DNA of 51,876 bases, from contig VGIC01000010.1 in the NCBI GenBank assembly GCA_016867975.1, positions 1-51,876 on the forward strand. Direction: 5' to 3'. Below the pieces are notes generated by a model, which saw nothing but the letters and a program-made list of their open reading frames with translations, searched no databases and had not been told where the DNA came from. Of the stretch, positions 1-9,236 are shown piece by piece; positions within the stretch are counted from its first letter, which is position 1; each line of letters starts with the position of its first letter. The stretch is from Betaproteobacteria bacterium (GTDB lineage Bacteria > Pseudomonadota > Gammaproteobacteria > Burkholderiales > Methylophilaceae). The position numbers and the translations under genes were made by a program.

Positions 1-350
1 CAACAGAGATTTCTGAGATTTCACGTTCATTGAAAGCATTGGCAAAAGAGCTGGATGTGCCGGTAATTGCCCTGTCTCAGCTTAATCGCAGTGTGGAGCA
101 ACGACCAGACAAGCGCCCTGTGATGAGTGACCTGCGTGAGTCAGGTGCGATCGAACAGGATGCAGATTTGATTCTGTTTATCTATCGTGACGAGGTGTAT
201 AACCCAGACAGTGCAGATAAAGGAACAGCAGAGATCATCATCGGTAAACAACGGAATGGTCCAATTGGTCGTGTACGACTCACTTTCTTAGGACAACACA
301 CGCGTTTCGAGAATTTCGCTGGTAGCGCACACATGGCTGATGATTATTAA
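1..350 (+). CDS. dnaB: Replicative DNA helicase DnaB, C-terminal part (5' end outside window)
   Basis: Hexameric 5'-3' helicase that unwinds the replication fork. The reading frame is open from base 3 and starts with [17 protein letters not shown], which matches the DnaB ATPase core closely; then come [26 protein letters not shown] (Walker B/H3 region) and KQRNGPIG (arginine-finger region). About 115 residues of the roughly 450-residue protein are visible. The TTG at base 30 is internal and is not a start. The stop TAA shares one base with the ATG of alr, which implies cotranscription and coupled translation. Identification is certain; only the upstream boundary is unknown. Confidence 0.98.
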   Translation, partial: TEISEISRSLKALAKELDVPVIALSQLNRSVEQRPDKRPVMSDLRESGAIEQDADLILFIYRDEVYNPDSADKGTAEIIIGKQRNGPIGRVRLTFLGQHTRFENFAGSAHMADDY

Positions 351-1447
351 TGCGTCCGATCTTAGCTACCATTTCACAAGAGGCACTTAGACACAATCTT
401 TCAGTGGTCAAGCAACGGGCGCCACATGCTAGAGTGATGGCGGTGGTGAAGGCCAATGGCTATGGTCATGGCCTCATCAATGTTGCACATGGACTCAATG
501 CGGCAGATGGTTTTGCAGTATTAGGGCTGAATGAAGCGATTGATCTGCGAGATGCTGGTTTTGAACAAAAAATCCTGTTGTTGGAAGGGGTGTTTCGCAG
601 TCATGAGCTTGCGGCTGCTGCCGGTCTGATGTTGGATGTTGTGGTGCATACTGTGTCACAGATTGAGATGCTGGAACACGCCAAGTTGATTAAACCGGTC
701 GATGTGCATCTAAAAATGAACTCTGGCATGAATCGGCTCGGTTTCAAGCCCGCAGATTTTATACAAGCCTTGGCACGCCTCAAAGCTTGCAAGAATGTCG
801 GTGAAATCACGCTGATGACACACTTTGCCACCGCAGATGATGCTCCCGGAATTGATGCGCCACTCGCTCTTTTTCAGCAAACTACCGCAGGTTTGGATCA
901 TCCTGTTTCACTTGCCAATTCGGCGGCGATATTGCGCCACTCCAAAACGCATGCGGATTGGGTAAGGCCAGGCATCATGCTATATGGCGCAACTCCTGTT
1001 AGCGATGTGGATGCACACGCTTATCACCTTAAGCCGGTAATGAAATTCACCAGTGAGATTATCAGCGTACAGACACTTAAAACCGGTGAGTCCCTAGGTT
1101 ATGGTAACCGCTTCACAGCAACCCAAACAACACGGGTGGGCGTGGTTGCTTGTGGTTATGCAGATGGCTATCCTAGGCATGCAGGTCTGTTGACAGGTGC
1201 AGATGCCTCAGCGCAGCAGGGCGCACCTATCGCGGTCGCAGGTAAGCTGACAAGAACACTGGGGCGCGTGTCGATGGACATGCTGTTCTGTGACCTGACC
1301 ACTATGCCAGAAGCCGGTATTGGCGCTTCTGTTGAGCTATGGGGCGAACATGTGCCGGTGGATGCAGTCGCACAGGCATCCGGCACAATAGGTTATGAAT
1401 TACTCTGTGCAGTGTCTCCTCGCGTGCTGATTCGAGTAGTCGATTGA
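350..1447 (+). CDS. alr: Alanine racemase
   Basis: PLP enzyme converting L-alanine to D-alanine for peptidoglycan. The N-terminal barrel carries the PLP lysine in [11 protein letters not shown] (K34). The C-terminal domain has the catalytic-tyrosine context [11 protein letters not shown] near residue 270 and TLGRVSMDM. Length (365 aa) is normal for the family. Its ATG overlaps the dnaB stop by one base and its own TGA overlaps the radA ATG (TGATG), so dnaB-alr-radA is a tightly coupled operon, an arrangement common in betaproteobacteria. Nothing looks degraded. Confidence 0.97.
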   Translation: MRPILATISQEALRHNLSVVKQRAPHARVMAVVKANGYGHGLINVAHGLNAADGFAVLGLNEAIDLRDAGFEQKILLLEGVFRSHELAAAAGLMLDVVVHTVSQIEMLEHAKLIKPVDVHLKMNSGMNRLGFKPADFIQALARLKACKNVGEITLMTHFATADDAPGIDAPLALFQQTTAGLDHPVSLANSAAILRHSKTHADWVRPGIMLYGATPVSDVDAHAYHLKPVMKFTSEIISVQTLKTGESLGYGNRFTATQTTRVGVVACGYADGYPRHAGLLTGADASAQQGAPIAVAGKLTRTLGRVSMDMLFCDLTTMPEAGIGASVELWGEHVPVDAVAQASGTIGYELLCAVSPRVLIRVVD

Positions 1448-2805
1448 TGGCAAAGACCAAAACAAACTACACCTGTACCGAATGTGGCGCGTCTGAACCC
1501 AAATGGCAAGGGCAGTGCCCGAGCTGCCATGCATGGAATACACTGGTTGAAACGCTTACCGAGACTGTAAGCACTAGCCGTTTTGCGCCGCTGGCTGAAA
1601 CAGCCGGTCTGCAGAAATTGGCCGAGGTAGAAGCAGCCGAAGTGCCGCGTCAGCCGACAGGTGTTAGCGAGTTCGATCGCGTGCTGGGTGGTGGTTTGGT
1701 CTCAGGTGGCGTAGTGCTCATTGGCGGTGACCCGGGGATTGGCAAATCAACCTTGTTGTTGCAAACCTTGTGTCACATCGGTCATGCGCGCAAAGCCATC
1801 TACGTGAGTGGTGAGGAATCGCCACAGCAGATTGCCATGCGGGCAAAACGTCTGGGTTTGGATGCGAGCCCAATTTCGTTGCTGGCCGAGATCAATCTGG
1901 AAAAGATCATCAGCACGCTGCAAAAACACAAACCGGATATTGCCGTCATTGATTCCATTCAGACCGTATATTCTGAAGCGCTACAATCTGCGCCCGGTTC
2001 GGTAGCGCAGGTGCGTGAATGTTCTGCTCAACTGACTCGCTTGGCGAAGCAGGCGGGAATCACGGTGATTCTGGTGGGGCATGTCACTAAAGAAGGTTCG
2101 CTGGCGGGACCGCGTGTGCTTGAGCATATTGTGGACACCGTACTGTATTTTGAAGGCGATCAAAGCTCATCGTTCAGGTTGATACGTGCTTTTAAAAACC
2201 GTTTCGGTGCCGTGAACGAGCTGGGTGTGTTTGCCATGACAGAAAAGGGCTTGCGCGAAGTAAGCAATCCTTCAGCCTTGTTTTTATCGCATCACAGTGA
2301 ACAAGTAGCGGGCTCCTGCATCACGGTGACGATGGAAGGCACACGTCCATTGCTGATTGAGATACAGGCCTTGGTCGATGAGGCACATGCACCTAATCCG
2401 AAACGTCTGTGTGTCGGCCTGGAGCAGAATCGCTTGGCGATGTTACTGGCGGTGCTACATCGCCATGCAGGGGTCGCGTGTTTTGATCAGGATGTGTTCA
2501 TCAATGCGGTGGGCGGGGTGAAAATATCAGAGCCAGCAGTGGATCTTGCGGCGTTGTTATCCATCACATCTTCATTAAAAAACAAAGCATTAGATAGTAA
2601 ACTTATAGTGTTTGGTGAAGTTGGTTTGGCTGGGGAGGTTCGTCCGGTGCAGCGAGGCCAAGAGCGTTTGAAAGAGGCTGCCAAATTAGGATTCACATAC
2701 GCCATTGTTCCGAAAGCCAATGCGCCCAAGCAAAAAATTGATGGCATCTGCGTGTATGCCGTGGAGAGATTAGAGCAGGCGCTGCAGCAGGCTCGCGATC
2801 TTTAG
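1447..2805 (+). CDS. radA: DNA repair protein RadA (Sms)
   Basis: RecA-like branch-migration helicase acting in recombinational repair. Domains in order: N-terminal C4 zinc finger (CTEC...CPSC, residues about 10-30), RecA-like ATPase with Walker A GGDPGIGKST near residue 95, the RadA-specific KNRFG motif near residue 255, and a C-terminal Lon-protease-like domain. 452 aa is the usual size. I take the ATG at 1447, which overlaps the alr TGA; a TTG three bases earlier is in frame but less likely. Last gene of dnaB-alr-radA; the next gene is convergent. Confidence 0.96.
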   Translation: MAKTKTNYTCTECGASEPKWQGQCPSCHAWNTLVETLTETVSTSRFAPLAETAGLQKLAEVEAAEVPRQPTGVSEFDRVLGGGLVSGGVVLIGGDPGIGKSTLLLQTLCHIGHARKAIYVSGEESPQQIAMRAKRLGLDASPISLLAEINLEKIISTLQKHKPDIAVIDSIQTVYSEALQSAPGSVAQVRECSAQLTRLAKQAGITVILVGHVTKEGSLAGPRVLEHIVDTVLYFEGDQSSSFRLIRAFKNRFGAVNELGVFAMTEKGLREVSNPSALFLSHHSEQVAGSCITVTMEGTRPLLIEIQALVDEAHAPNPKRLCVGLEQNRLAMLLAVLHRHAGVACFDQDVFINAVGGVKISEPAVDLAALLSITSSLKNKALDSKLIVFGEVGLAGEVRPVQRGQERLKEAAKLGFTYAIVPKANAPKQKIDGICVYAVERLEQALQQARDL

Positions 2806-2885
2806 TCCGTTTTAGTGCGACTTCTTTAAGTAAGCGGTATCCCCCATTTTCTCTGCTAATTAAAAGTTAAGAACCCCTACTTGGG

Positions 2886-3482
2886 CTAGAGGCTTCTGCG
2901 CTCCAGCATGGCCTGTGCCAGTGTTCCGCTATCCACATATTCTATTTCGCCTCCCATTGGCATGCCACGAGCGATACGGCTGACTTTAATGTTGCGAGCA
3001 CGCAATAATTCACTGATGTAATGCGCAGTAGCGTCTCCTTCAACGCTATAATTTGTCGCCAAGATGACTTCCTGGACTACGCCATCGTGCGCGCGTTTGA
3101 TCAGTTTGTCGAGGTGAATTTCTTTGGGACCGACGCCATCCAGAGGGGACAGTCGCCCCATCAGCACAAAATACATGCCGGTGTAGGTGCGTGTATTTTC
3201 CAGCATCATGAGGTCTGTCGGCATTTCTACTACACATAAGAGTCGGTTGTCTCTTTGTGTGGATTCACATAGAGGACAAATAGGCTGTTCACTGAATGAA
3301 TTGCAGAGTTTGCAATGTCCGACCAATTGCAGCGCATGGTTCAAGGCGTTAGCCAAATTGTTTGCACCATTTCTGTCGCGTTGTAACAGATGGTAGGCCA
3401 TGCGCTGAGCAGATTTTGGTCCCACTCCAGGCAGGCAACGCAGACCTTCTATCAGTTGTTCAAGCGCTGGTGGATTTTTCAT
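2886..3482 (-). CDS. recR: Recombination protein RecR
   Basis: With RecF and RecO, RecR helps load RecA onto gapped DNA. Visible: an N-terminal helix-hairpin-helix region ([20 protein letters not shown], residues about 16-35), a C4 zinc motif (CKLC...CPLC, about residues 58-73) and a Toprim domain ([13 protein letters not shown]...[12 protein letters not shown]). 198 aa matches the family. Third gene of minus-strand dnaX-ybaB-recR, the conserved proteobacterial order, 30 bases after ybaB. The 80 bases to radA hold no gene. Confidence 0.97.
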   Translation of the reverse strand: MKNPPALEQLIEGLRCLPGVGPKSAQRMAYHLLQRDRNGANNLANALNHALQLVGHCKLCNSFSEQPICPLCESTQRDNRLLCVVEMPTDLMMLENTRTYTGMYFVLMGRLSPLDGVGPKEIHLDKLIKRAHDGVVQEVILATNYSVEGDATAHYISELLRARNIKVSRIARGMPMGGEIEYVDSGTLAQAMLERRSL

Positions 3483-3512
3483 GCAAGCGAACTTAAGGTG
3501 GAAAATCGGGGT

Positions 3513-3821
3513 TTAAAACGGGAATTTCATACCGGCTGGCATAAAGTTTTGCAGGCGAGCCGAGGTGGTGGCTTCAACTTTGGTGGTGGCATCTTTAAGT
3601 GCAATCATCAGTAGATCTTCTAGAGTCTCTTTGTCATCCATGACGCTATCATCTAAGGTGACGCGTTTTACTTCGTTTTTACAAGTCATTTGCACCTTGA
3701 CCAAGCCGTTGGCTGCAATGCCTTCAACTTCAATATTCGCGAGCTCCTCTTGCGCTTTTTGCATGTTTACTTGCATTTGCTGGGCTTGTTTCATGAGATT
3801 GCCCATGCCGCCTTTCATCAT
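3513..3821 (-). CDS. ybaB: Nucleoid-associated protein YbaB/EbfC
   Basis: Small dimeric DNA-binding protein of the YbaB/EbfC family. The start is set at base 3821, where a good ribosome binding site (AAGGAG) lies about six bases upstream; the resulting 102-aa protein begins MMKGGMGNLMKQAQQMQ, the expected N-terminus. The frame stays open for 43 more codons upstream, but those overlap the end of dnaX and look non-coding. The coiled N-terminal helix (QQMQVNMQKAQEELANIEVEG) is clear. Ten bases separate it from the dnaX stop, so it is cotranscribed with dnaX and recR. Confidence 0.95.
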   Translation of the reverse strand: MMKGGMGNLMKQAQQMQVNMQKAQEELANIEVEGIAANGLVKVQMTCKNEVKRVTLDDSVMDDKETLEDLLMIALKDATTKVEATTSARLQNFMPAGMKFPF

Positions 3822-3831
3822 TTTGTTCTCC

Positions 3832-5481
3832 TTAGTGAGGGATTGGTTTAATTGAGTTGGGTATGACTGTTGCGCCAAAATCGTTGATGAGGGTCTGCAC
3901 GAAAGCATCTTGCTCAATCGCGCTTTCGGCATTGGCTTGTGCTTCTGCACGTTCTTCTGAGACTTGCTTGGCTGGGGTGTTTCCTGTGCCGCCTATGCTG
4001 AATTGCAGTTTTATCTTTTTATCAAAAAAATGAGAAATTGCAGTGCCTAGTTTTTCTTGGTAGTTGGGAGAAAGTAGGTGTTTTTGTGCTTCGGGGACAT
4101 TAAGCGAAATAGTATGCGCATCATAAGAGACGAGTTCGCAATGCCTAGCCAATTCTCTTGCGAGCCCAAGTTTCAAGTTGTCCACTAAGCCACGCCAATT
4201 GCCATTGAAATGAACGCGCTTTTCCTCGTTCGCCACGTCAGGCGAGGGGCTGCCCGCAGCTTGTGCAAAATTCTCATGGGTGACGACGGGGTCATCAGGT
4301 GCTGTCTTTCGTTGCTGAGGCGCTGTGGGGGTGTTGGCAGAGCTTGCTCCGGTACTGATGCTGATAGGCTGAGGCGCTTGTGCGAGTGTTTGGCCGTCAT
4401 TCGGTGTGAAGGCCAGCATACGCAACATGGTCATGGTAAACCCTGCAAACTCATCCGGTGCAAGGCCGATGTCACGACGACCTAACAGGGCTATCTGGTA
4501 ATAAAGTTGCAGTGTCTCAGGAGGTATTGCTTGAGCCAAATGGAGTAATCGGTCACGTTCTGGCCAATCGTTGGCGACAATTTCTGGAACAGTTTGTATC
4601 ACAGCAATTTGATGTAGGAGTTGAGCCAGGTCATTTAGTGCGACATCGAATGAGAGGCTGCGTTCTTCCATCATCTGAGCTTGTTGCATCAGTCGAGAAC
4701 CATCATGTTCGAGTAAGGCATCGAGTAATTGATGTAAATAACTTTGATCGACCGCGCCTAGCATGGCACGCACTTCTACTTCGTTGACAGTCTGGCCGCC
4801 GTAGGCGATGGCTTGGTCAGTCAGAGAAAGGGCATCACGCATACTGCCTGCTGCAGCACGTGAGATTAGGTGGAGTGCCGTGGGTTCAAAGGGGATATTT
4901 TCTTGCTGGAGTATATTTTGTAAATGACTTGTAATGGAAGTGCCAGCCATCTGGCGCAAATTGAATTGCAGGCACCGTGACAGCACCGTGACGGGGACTT
5001 TTTGTGGGTCAGTCGTTGCTAAGATGAATTTAACGTGTGCAGGAGGCTCTTCCAATGTCTTGAGCATCGCATTGAACGCGCTTTTTGACAGCATATGTAC
5101 TTCGTCGATAATGTAAACCTTGAAGCGTCCTGAGGTAGGGGCATATTGGGCATTATCCAGCAGGTCGCGCATTGCGTCGACCTGCGTGTTGCTGGCGGCG
5201 TCAACTTCGATGAGATCAATAAAACGCCCTTTGTCGATTTCAACACAGGTATTACAAACACCACAAGGTGTTGCGCTAATGCCAGTTTCGCAATTGAGTG
5301 ATTTGGCTAAAATGCGGGCAAGTGTGGTTTTGCCTACGCCCCGTGTGCCAGTGAATAGGTAGGCATGATGTAAGCGGTTATGTGTTAACGCATTGGTCAG
5401 AGCGCGTACCACGTGGTCTTGGCCGACCAGTGTTTCGAATGATTTTGGGCGCCATTTACGCGCTAAAACTTGATATGACAT
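3832..5481 (-). CDS. dnaX: DNA polymerase III subunits gamma/tau
   Basis: Clamp-loader ATPase of the replicative polymerase. Begins MSYQVLARKWRPKSFETLVGQDHV. Walker A GTRGVGKTTLARILAKSL is near residue 45, a four-cysteine zinc module (CETGISATPCGVCNTC) near 64-79, DEVHML is the Walker B, and LSRCLQF carries the arginine finger. A Pro/Ala/Thr-rich linker (about 370-415) leads to the C-terminal tau domain that in E. coli contacts the polymerase. At 549 aa it is shorter than E. coli tau (643 aa). A T7 run in the tau domain may allow a shorter product; see the site at 4024. The SRP RNA gene lies just upstream. Confidence 0.97.
   Translation of the reverse strand: MSYQVLARKWRPKSFETLVGQDHVVRALTNALTHNRLHHAYLFTGTRGVGKTTLARILAKSLNCETGISATPCGVCNTCVEIDKGRFIDLIEVDAASNTQVDAMRDLLDNAQYAPTSGRFKVYIIDEVHMLSKSAFNAMLKTLEEPPAHVKFILATTDPQKVPVTVLSRCLQFNLRQMAGTSITSHLQNILQQENIPFEPTALHLISRAAAGSMRDALSLTDQAIAYGGQTVNEVEVRAMLGAVDQSYLHQLLDALLEHDGSRLMQQAQMMEERSLSFDVALNDLAQLLHQIAVIQTVPEIVANDWPERDRLLHLAQAIPPETLQLYYQIALLGRRDIGLAPDEFAGFTMTMLRMLAFTPNDGQTLAQAPQPISISTGASSANTPTAPQQRKTAPDDPVVTHENFAQAAGSPSPDVANEEKRVHFNGNWRGLVDNLKLGLARELARHCELVSYDAHTISLNVPEAQKHLLSPNYQEKLGTAISHFFDKKIKLQFSIGGTGNTPAKQVSEERAEAQANAESAIEQDAFVQTLINDFGATVIPNSIKPIPH
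4022..4030 (-). promoter_or_regulatory. Candidate -1 frameshift site (U UUU UUU) in dnaX
   Basis: On the minus strand the codons for His484-Phe485-Phe486 read CAT TTT TTT, giving the heptamer T TTT TTT in the correct register for tandem -1 slippage (bases 4030-4024). The first codon after a -1 shift is TGA (4024-4022), so slippage would stop translation at once and leave a 486-residue protein lacking the last 63 residues. E. coli makes its short gamma subunit by -1 slippage in the same gene, but at A AAA AAG and further upstream. I cannot confirm a stimulatory structure, so this is only a candidate. Confidence 0.35.
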
Positions 5482-5542
5482 AGGCTGAACTTTAGCGCAA
5501 AATTATCATTTCGTCTAAATGAAAATGGCATCATGAAAAAAG

Positions 5543-5641
5543 GCGAGCCTTGACCCCGGCACTTGCTTAATAGTTGTGGCTGCTTGCTTCCGCACCTGAC
5601 CAGGTTGGCTACTTCACAATGCGGGGAGGCCCGCCAGCGCC
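5543..5641 (-). ncRNA. ffs: Signal recognition particle RNA (4.5S, small bacterial type)
   Basis: The minus strand contains the conserved apical domain (CCTGGTCAGGTGCGGAAG followed by CAAGCAGCC), which matches the Ffh-binding hairpin with its GGAA-type tetraloop context. The flanks form the rod: GGCG/CGCC, GCCT/AGGC, CCCC/GGGG and GCA/TGC. A run of six T follows the 3' arm. The gene lies upstream of dnaX on the same strand, a frequent neighbourhood. Ends are placed from the pairing and are uncertain by several bases. Confidence 0.93.
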
Positions 5642-5699
5642 ATTTTAACCTAAATTGTTACTTTATGAAGCACGGAATGATGTGCTGATGTATTTGTTT

Positions 5700-5744
5700 A
5701 ACCTAGAAACCGCAGTTAAACATGTTGAGCATGCGGTTTCTAGG
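5700..5744. repeat. REP-like palindromic repeat, copy A
   Basis: A 13-bp perfect stem (CCTAGAAACCGCA / TGCGGTTTCTAGG) with a 17-base loop. It aligns without gaps to bases 32559-32603, sharing AACCGCAGTT in the left arm, GTT in the loop and TGCGGTTT in the right arm; where arm bases differ, pairing is kept. It lies between ffs and the FlhB-like gene. There is no T run, so it is not a canonical terminator. Confidence 0.6.
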
Positions 5745-5785
5745 GGTGATGTCGTATTCTATTGGTACTTTTAAATAGGCTGAAT

Positions 5786-6079
5786 ATGAACTCTAATGAG
5801 CACGATCAGCCTAGAGCTGATATCAAACGGCAGGCAATTGCGCTTCATTATGCTGAGGGGGATTATGCCCCTAAAGTCATCGCAAAGGGCCGGGGAGTGA
5901 TTGCCGAGCAAATTATAGAGCGCGCTAAGCAGCATCACATTTTTGTGCATGAGTCTAAAGATTTAGTGGCTTTGCTGATGCAAGTGGATATGGATAGCCA
6001 TATTCCGCCAGAATTGTACAAGGCAATAGCGGAGATACTCGCATGGCTCTATCGTTTAGAAGAGCAGCAGAGTGAGTAA
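5786..6079 (+). CDS. FlhB C-terminal-domain-like protein (orphan)
   Basis: A 97-aa soluble protein resembling the cytoplasmic C-terminal domain of FlhB/SctU export-switch proteins (ADIKRQAIALHYAEGDYAPKVIAKGRGVIAEQIIERAKQ, then DLVALLMQVDMDSHIPPELYKAIAEILAWLYRLE). The NPTH autocleavage motif and the four membrane helices of full FlhB are absent. Such stand-alone proteins are often annotated as FlhB-like and sit with flagellar genes; none is visible here. Start chosen at the ATG at 5786; an upstream TTG adds eight unlikely residues. Convergent with the RND operon, 13 bases away. Confidence 0.8.
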   Translation: MNSNEHDQPRADIKRQAIALHYAEGDYAPKVIAKGRGVIAEQIIERAKQHHIFVHESKDLVALLMQVDMDSHIPPELYKAIAEILAWLYRLEEQQSE

Positions 6080-6092
6080 GTGTGCTAATAGG

Positions 6093-9000
6093 CTAGGCTT
6101 CACGGAGTTGGGATTTCTCGAATCGGCCGAAATGTAGCATGATAGTCGGCAGTATGAGTAGATTGAGAATAGTGGATGTGACCAGTCCCCCTACAATAAT
6201 CGTTGCCATAGGCCCCTCGATTTCTCGACCTGGCTGACCGCTGCCAGCGGCTAATGGTAATAAACCGAGTGAAGTCACCAATGCAGTCATTAGAATGGAC
6301 GGTAAGCGTTCTGAGGCGCCACGTATGCAGGTTTCCAGATTCCATGTGCAGTTTTCCTTATCGACCAAGTGCTGAAAGTGCGAAACCATCATAATGGAGT
6401 TGCGCAGGGTAATGCCAAATAGCGTCACGAAACCAACCAGTGAGCCTAGCGATATCCAGCCTCCTGTAAACATCACGGCCACCACCCCGCCAATAAGCGC
6501 AAAAGGCAGATTGGCAAAGGTAAGCAACAGATTGCGTAATCGACCAAACGCGATATAGAGCATCAAGAACACCGTTGCGCCCGCAAGTACGGATTGAAAG
6601 ATAAGAGATTCTCTTGATTTTGCATTGGCTTCAGCTTCACCCGTAAATTCAAGATAAGTCCCTTGAGACAAAGCCAGTTGATCATTTAATTTGGCTTTCA
6701 ATTCGTTCGTGAATGAATCGATGTCCCGACCCACTACGTTGAGTGTAACGGTTTGTATGCGTTTTGCACCTGAGTGCAATATTTTAGCGCGACCGTTTTC
6801 CTGCGTGATGTCAGCGACATCGCGTAAGCGTACCAACTTGCCATCTGGGTTGAATAAAGGTAAGTTGCCTGCCTCTTGTACGTCGTCACGGGCTTCCATA
6901 TCCAGTAGCACACTCACCCCAATCACACGGTTACCCTGATAAACCTGGGTAATGGGCACACCTTCATATGCTGCGCGGACGTTGTCGAGCACCTCGGTAG
7001 GGTGTAGACCAATCTGTGCCATTTTATCTGGGCGCAGGCGAACGACTAGTTGAGGCGTGCCTGGGGGGGACTGCACAAGCACATCCTTTGCGCCATTGAT
7101 GCTGCTCACGATACGTGCCACTGCATTCGCGTCGCGGTCTAAGGCATCCAAATCCTGACCGTAAATATTAATCACGGTTGAAGCTGCGTAGCCTGAGATG
7201 GTCTCTTCGATACGTTCGGTTAGAAAAGTATTGATGGCGAAATTCATTCCTACGAATCCAGCTTCTGCTTTCCCGTCGCCATCATCGTCAATTTCTTCAC
7301 CGGCTAACTCTTCGCGAATCTCATTCAGTATGCGGCGTTGCTCTTCGCCTGAAATGGCACCTATTTCAATTTCGAACTCACTGTAATGCGTGCCAAAAGT
7401 ATCAGCGCCATTGGGTGCGCGACCCACCCATTGGGTGACAGATTTCACCCCTTCGATTTTTCGAATCAGCGCCGATACCTTTTTGCCGATACGCAGAGAC
7501 TCTTGCGCCGATGTGCCTGGCGCCACTGTCATATGCATGATGTAGTGCCCTTCATGCAAGGCTGGTATGAACTGGCTTTTGAAGAGTGGTAGTGTGCTCA
7601 GGCCAGTAGCGATCAGGATAAAACTCGTGATGATGATTGCTTTGTAATGCGTTTCGATTTTAAGCAGGGATTGGGTGTACCATTTTTTGATGGCATGTAT
7701 CATTGGCGGATCTTCAGATGTAAGTTTTGCATGGCCCAGCATCAGATAACAAAGCGCTGGTGTCAGGGTCAGTGCAACCAGTAAAGAGGCCATGATCGAC
7801 GCAATGTAAGCAAAGCCAAGCGGTGCAAATAATTTGCCAGCGACACCTCCCAGCGCTAATAAAGGTAAAAAAACCAGTGCCACGATAATCGTGGCATAAA
7901 CCACTGAACTGCGCACCTCCATCGAGGCATCAAATACGACGCGATGTGTGGGCAATGGAGTGGCTAGTAGCCTGTTTTCACGCAATCTTCTAAAAATGTT
8001 TTCAGTATCAATAATGGCGTCATCAACGACTTCTCCCAGTGCGATTGCCAATCCGCCTAGGACCATGATATTTAAGCCAACGTTAAAGTAACTCATGACA
8101 ACAACAGCGGTAAGCAGTGACAATGGAATCGCTGTTGCTGAGATCAATGCGGTACGCACATTGAACAGAAATAGGAATAGAGTGGTAATCACGAGTGCCG
8201 AGCCGATGAGAATGTCCGTTCTAACACCTTTAATGGCGACTTCAATGAAGTTGTCTGGTCTAAATAATCCCTCATGTAATACGACTTTTTCAGAGACTAA
8301 ACTGGGTTTTAATTCCTGTAGCGCCGCTTCAATGGCTTTTGTTACACCATGTGTGTTGGCCCCCAATTGACTTTGCACAGAAAGATAAACGCCAGTTTCC
8401 TCATTGATAGCCGCTGCGCTGATTGAAGGGGATTCACCTTCAACGACTTTCCCAATGTCGCCTAAGCGGATTGTTTGCCCATCTTGATGGAGCAATATCG
8501 CTAATGCTAGTTTTTGTGGCGACAATGCCTGACCTTCGGTATTGATGATGATGCGTTGGTTTTTATTTTCAATAAATCCATTACCGCGAACGCCAGTCGC
8601 TTTCATTACTGCTGCTTCAACTTGCAATAACGAGACACCATAGCGAATCATTTTTTCTGGGTCTACTTGCACTTGGAACTGACGCACGTTGCCACCAAAG
8701 ACATTGACATCAGCCACGCCAGGAATTGCCAGAAGATGTGGCACAATCGTCCAGTCAACTAGCGTGCGAATTTCAGTCAGGCTGCGGTGTTGTGAAGTGA
8801 TGCCAAAGCCGAGTACGGTACTCGCTGAGGAAGTCAGCGGTGTGATATTAGGCGTAATGCCTTGCGGTAGCTTGTTATGCAGTGTGGATAAGCGCTCTGC
8901 AATGACCTGTCTGTTACGATAAATATCAGTTTTTTCATCAAAAATGATGGTAACGATTGATAATCCCGGGATGGATTGTGATCGCATGCTTTCAATACCG

Positions 9001-9230
9001 ACCGTACCGGCAATGCTGGATTCAATTGGCTGAGTTACTAGACTTTCTACCAGCTCCGAAGATAAGCCAGGTGACTCTGTTTGAATAATGATCTGTGTTG
9101 GCGAGAATTCTGGAAATACGTTCAGGTTGCTGCGCATCAGGCTATATAGTCCGTAAACGACTACCAGCGTCGCCAAGCCAATGATGACACCACTAAAGCG
9201 AATGGAAAACCGAACTAAGGCCGACATCAT
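6093..9230 (-). CDS. Heavy-metal-efflux-type RND transporter, inner-membrane pump (CusA/CzcA family)
   Basis: Proton-driven inner-membrane pump of a tripartite efflux system. At 1045 aa it has the RND plan: an N-terminal membrane helix (SGVIIGLATLVVVYGLYSLM), a large periplasmic loop with NVFPEFSPTQIIIQTESPGLS, a central membrane block, a second periplasmic loop and a C-terminal membrane block. The HME hallmark helix reads GGLAIALGEVVDDAIIDTENIFRR (residues about 392-415). Relative to CzcA the acidic residues matching D408 and E415 are kept (D403, E410), but the position of D402 is Ala397, and extra acidic residues lie at 400, 404 and 408. This variant prevents a confident metal assignment. 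Begins six bases after the adaptor gene. Confidence 0.9.
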   Translation of the reverse strand: MMSALVRFSIRFSGVIIGLATLVVVYGLYSLMRSNLNVFPEFSPTQIIIQTESPGLSSELVESLVTQPIESSIAGTVGIESMRSQSIPGLSIVTIIFDEKTDIYRNRQVIAERLSTLHNKLPQGITPNITPLTSSASTVLGFGITSQHRSLTEIRTLVDWTIVPHLLAIPGVADVNVFGGNVRQFQVQVDPEKMIRYGVSLLQVEAAVMKATGVRGNGFIENKNQRIIINTEGQALSPQKLALAILLHQDGQTIRLGDIGKVVEGESPSISAAAINEETGVYLSVQSQLGANTHGVTKAIEAALQELKPSLVSEKVVLHEGLFRPDNFIEVAIKGVRTDILIGSALVITTLFLFLFNVRTALISATAIPLSLLTAVVVMSYFNVGLNIMVLGGLAIALGEVVDDAIIDTENIFRRLRENRLLATPLPTHRVVFDASMEVRSSVVYATIIVALVFLPLLALGGVAGKLFAPLGFAYIASIMASLLVALTLTPALCYLMLGHAKLTSEDPPMIHAIKKWYTQSLLKIETHYKAIIITSFILIATGLSTLPLFKSQFIPALHEGHYIMHMTVAPGTSAQESLRIGKKVSALIRKIEGVKSVTQWVGRAPNGADTFGTHYSEFEIEIGAISGEEQRRILNEIREELAGEEIDDDGDGKAEAGFVGMNFAINTFLTERIEETISGYAASTVINIYGQDLDALDRDANAVARIVSSINGAKDVLVQSPPGTPQLVVRLRPDKMAQIGLHPTEVLDNVRAAYEGVPITQVYQGNRVIGVSVLLDMEARDDVQEAGNLPLFNPDGKLVRLRDVADITQENGRAKILHSGAKRIQTVTLNVVGRDIDSFTNELKAKLNDQLALSQGTYLEFTGEAEANAKSRESLIFQSVLAGATVFLMLYIAFGRLRNLLLTFANLPFALIGGVVAVMFTGGWISLGSLVGFVTLFGITLRNSIMMVSHFQHLVDKENCTWNLETCIRGASERLPSILMTALVTSLGLLPLAAGSGQPGREIEGPMATIIVGGLVTSTILNLLILPTIMLHFGRFEKSQLREA

Positions 9231-9236
9231 GGCAGG

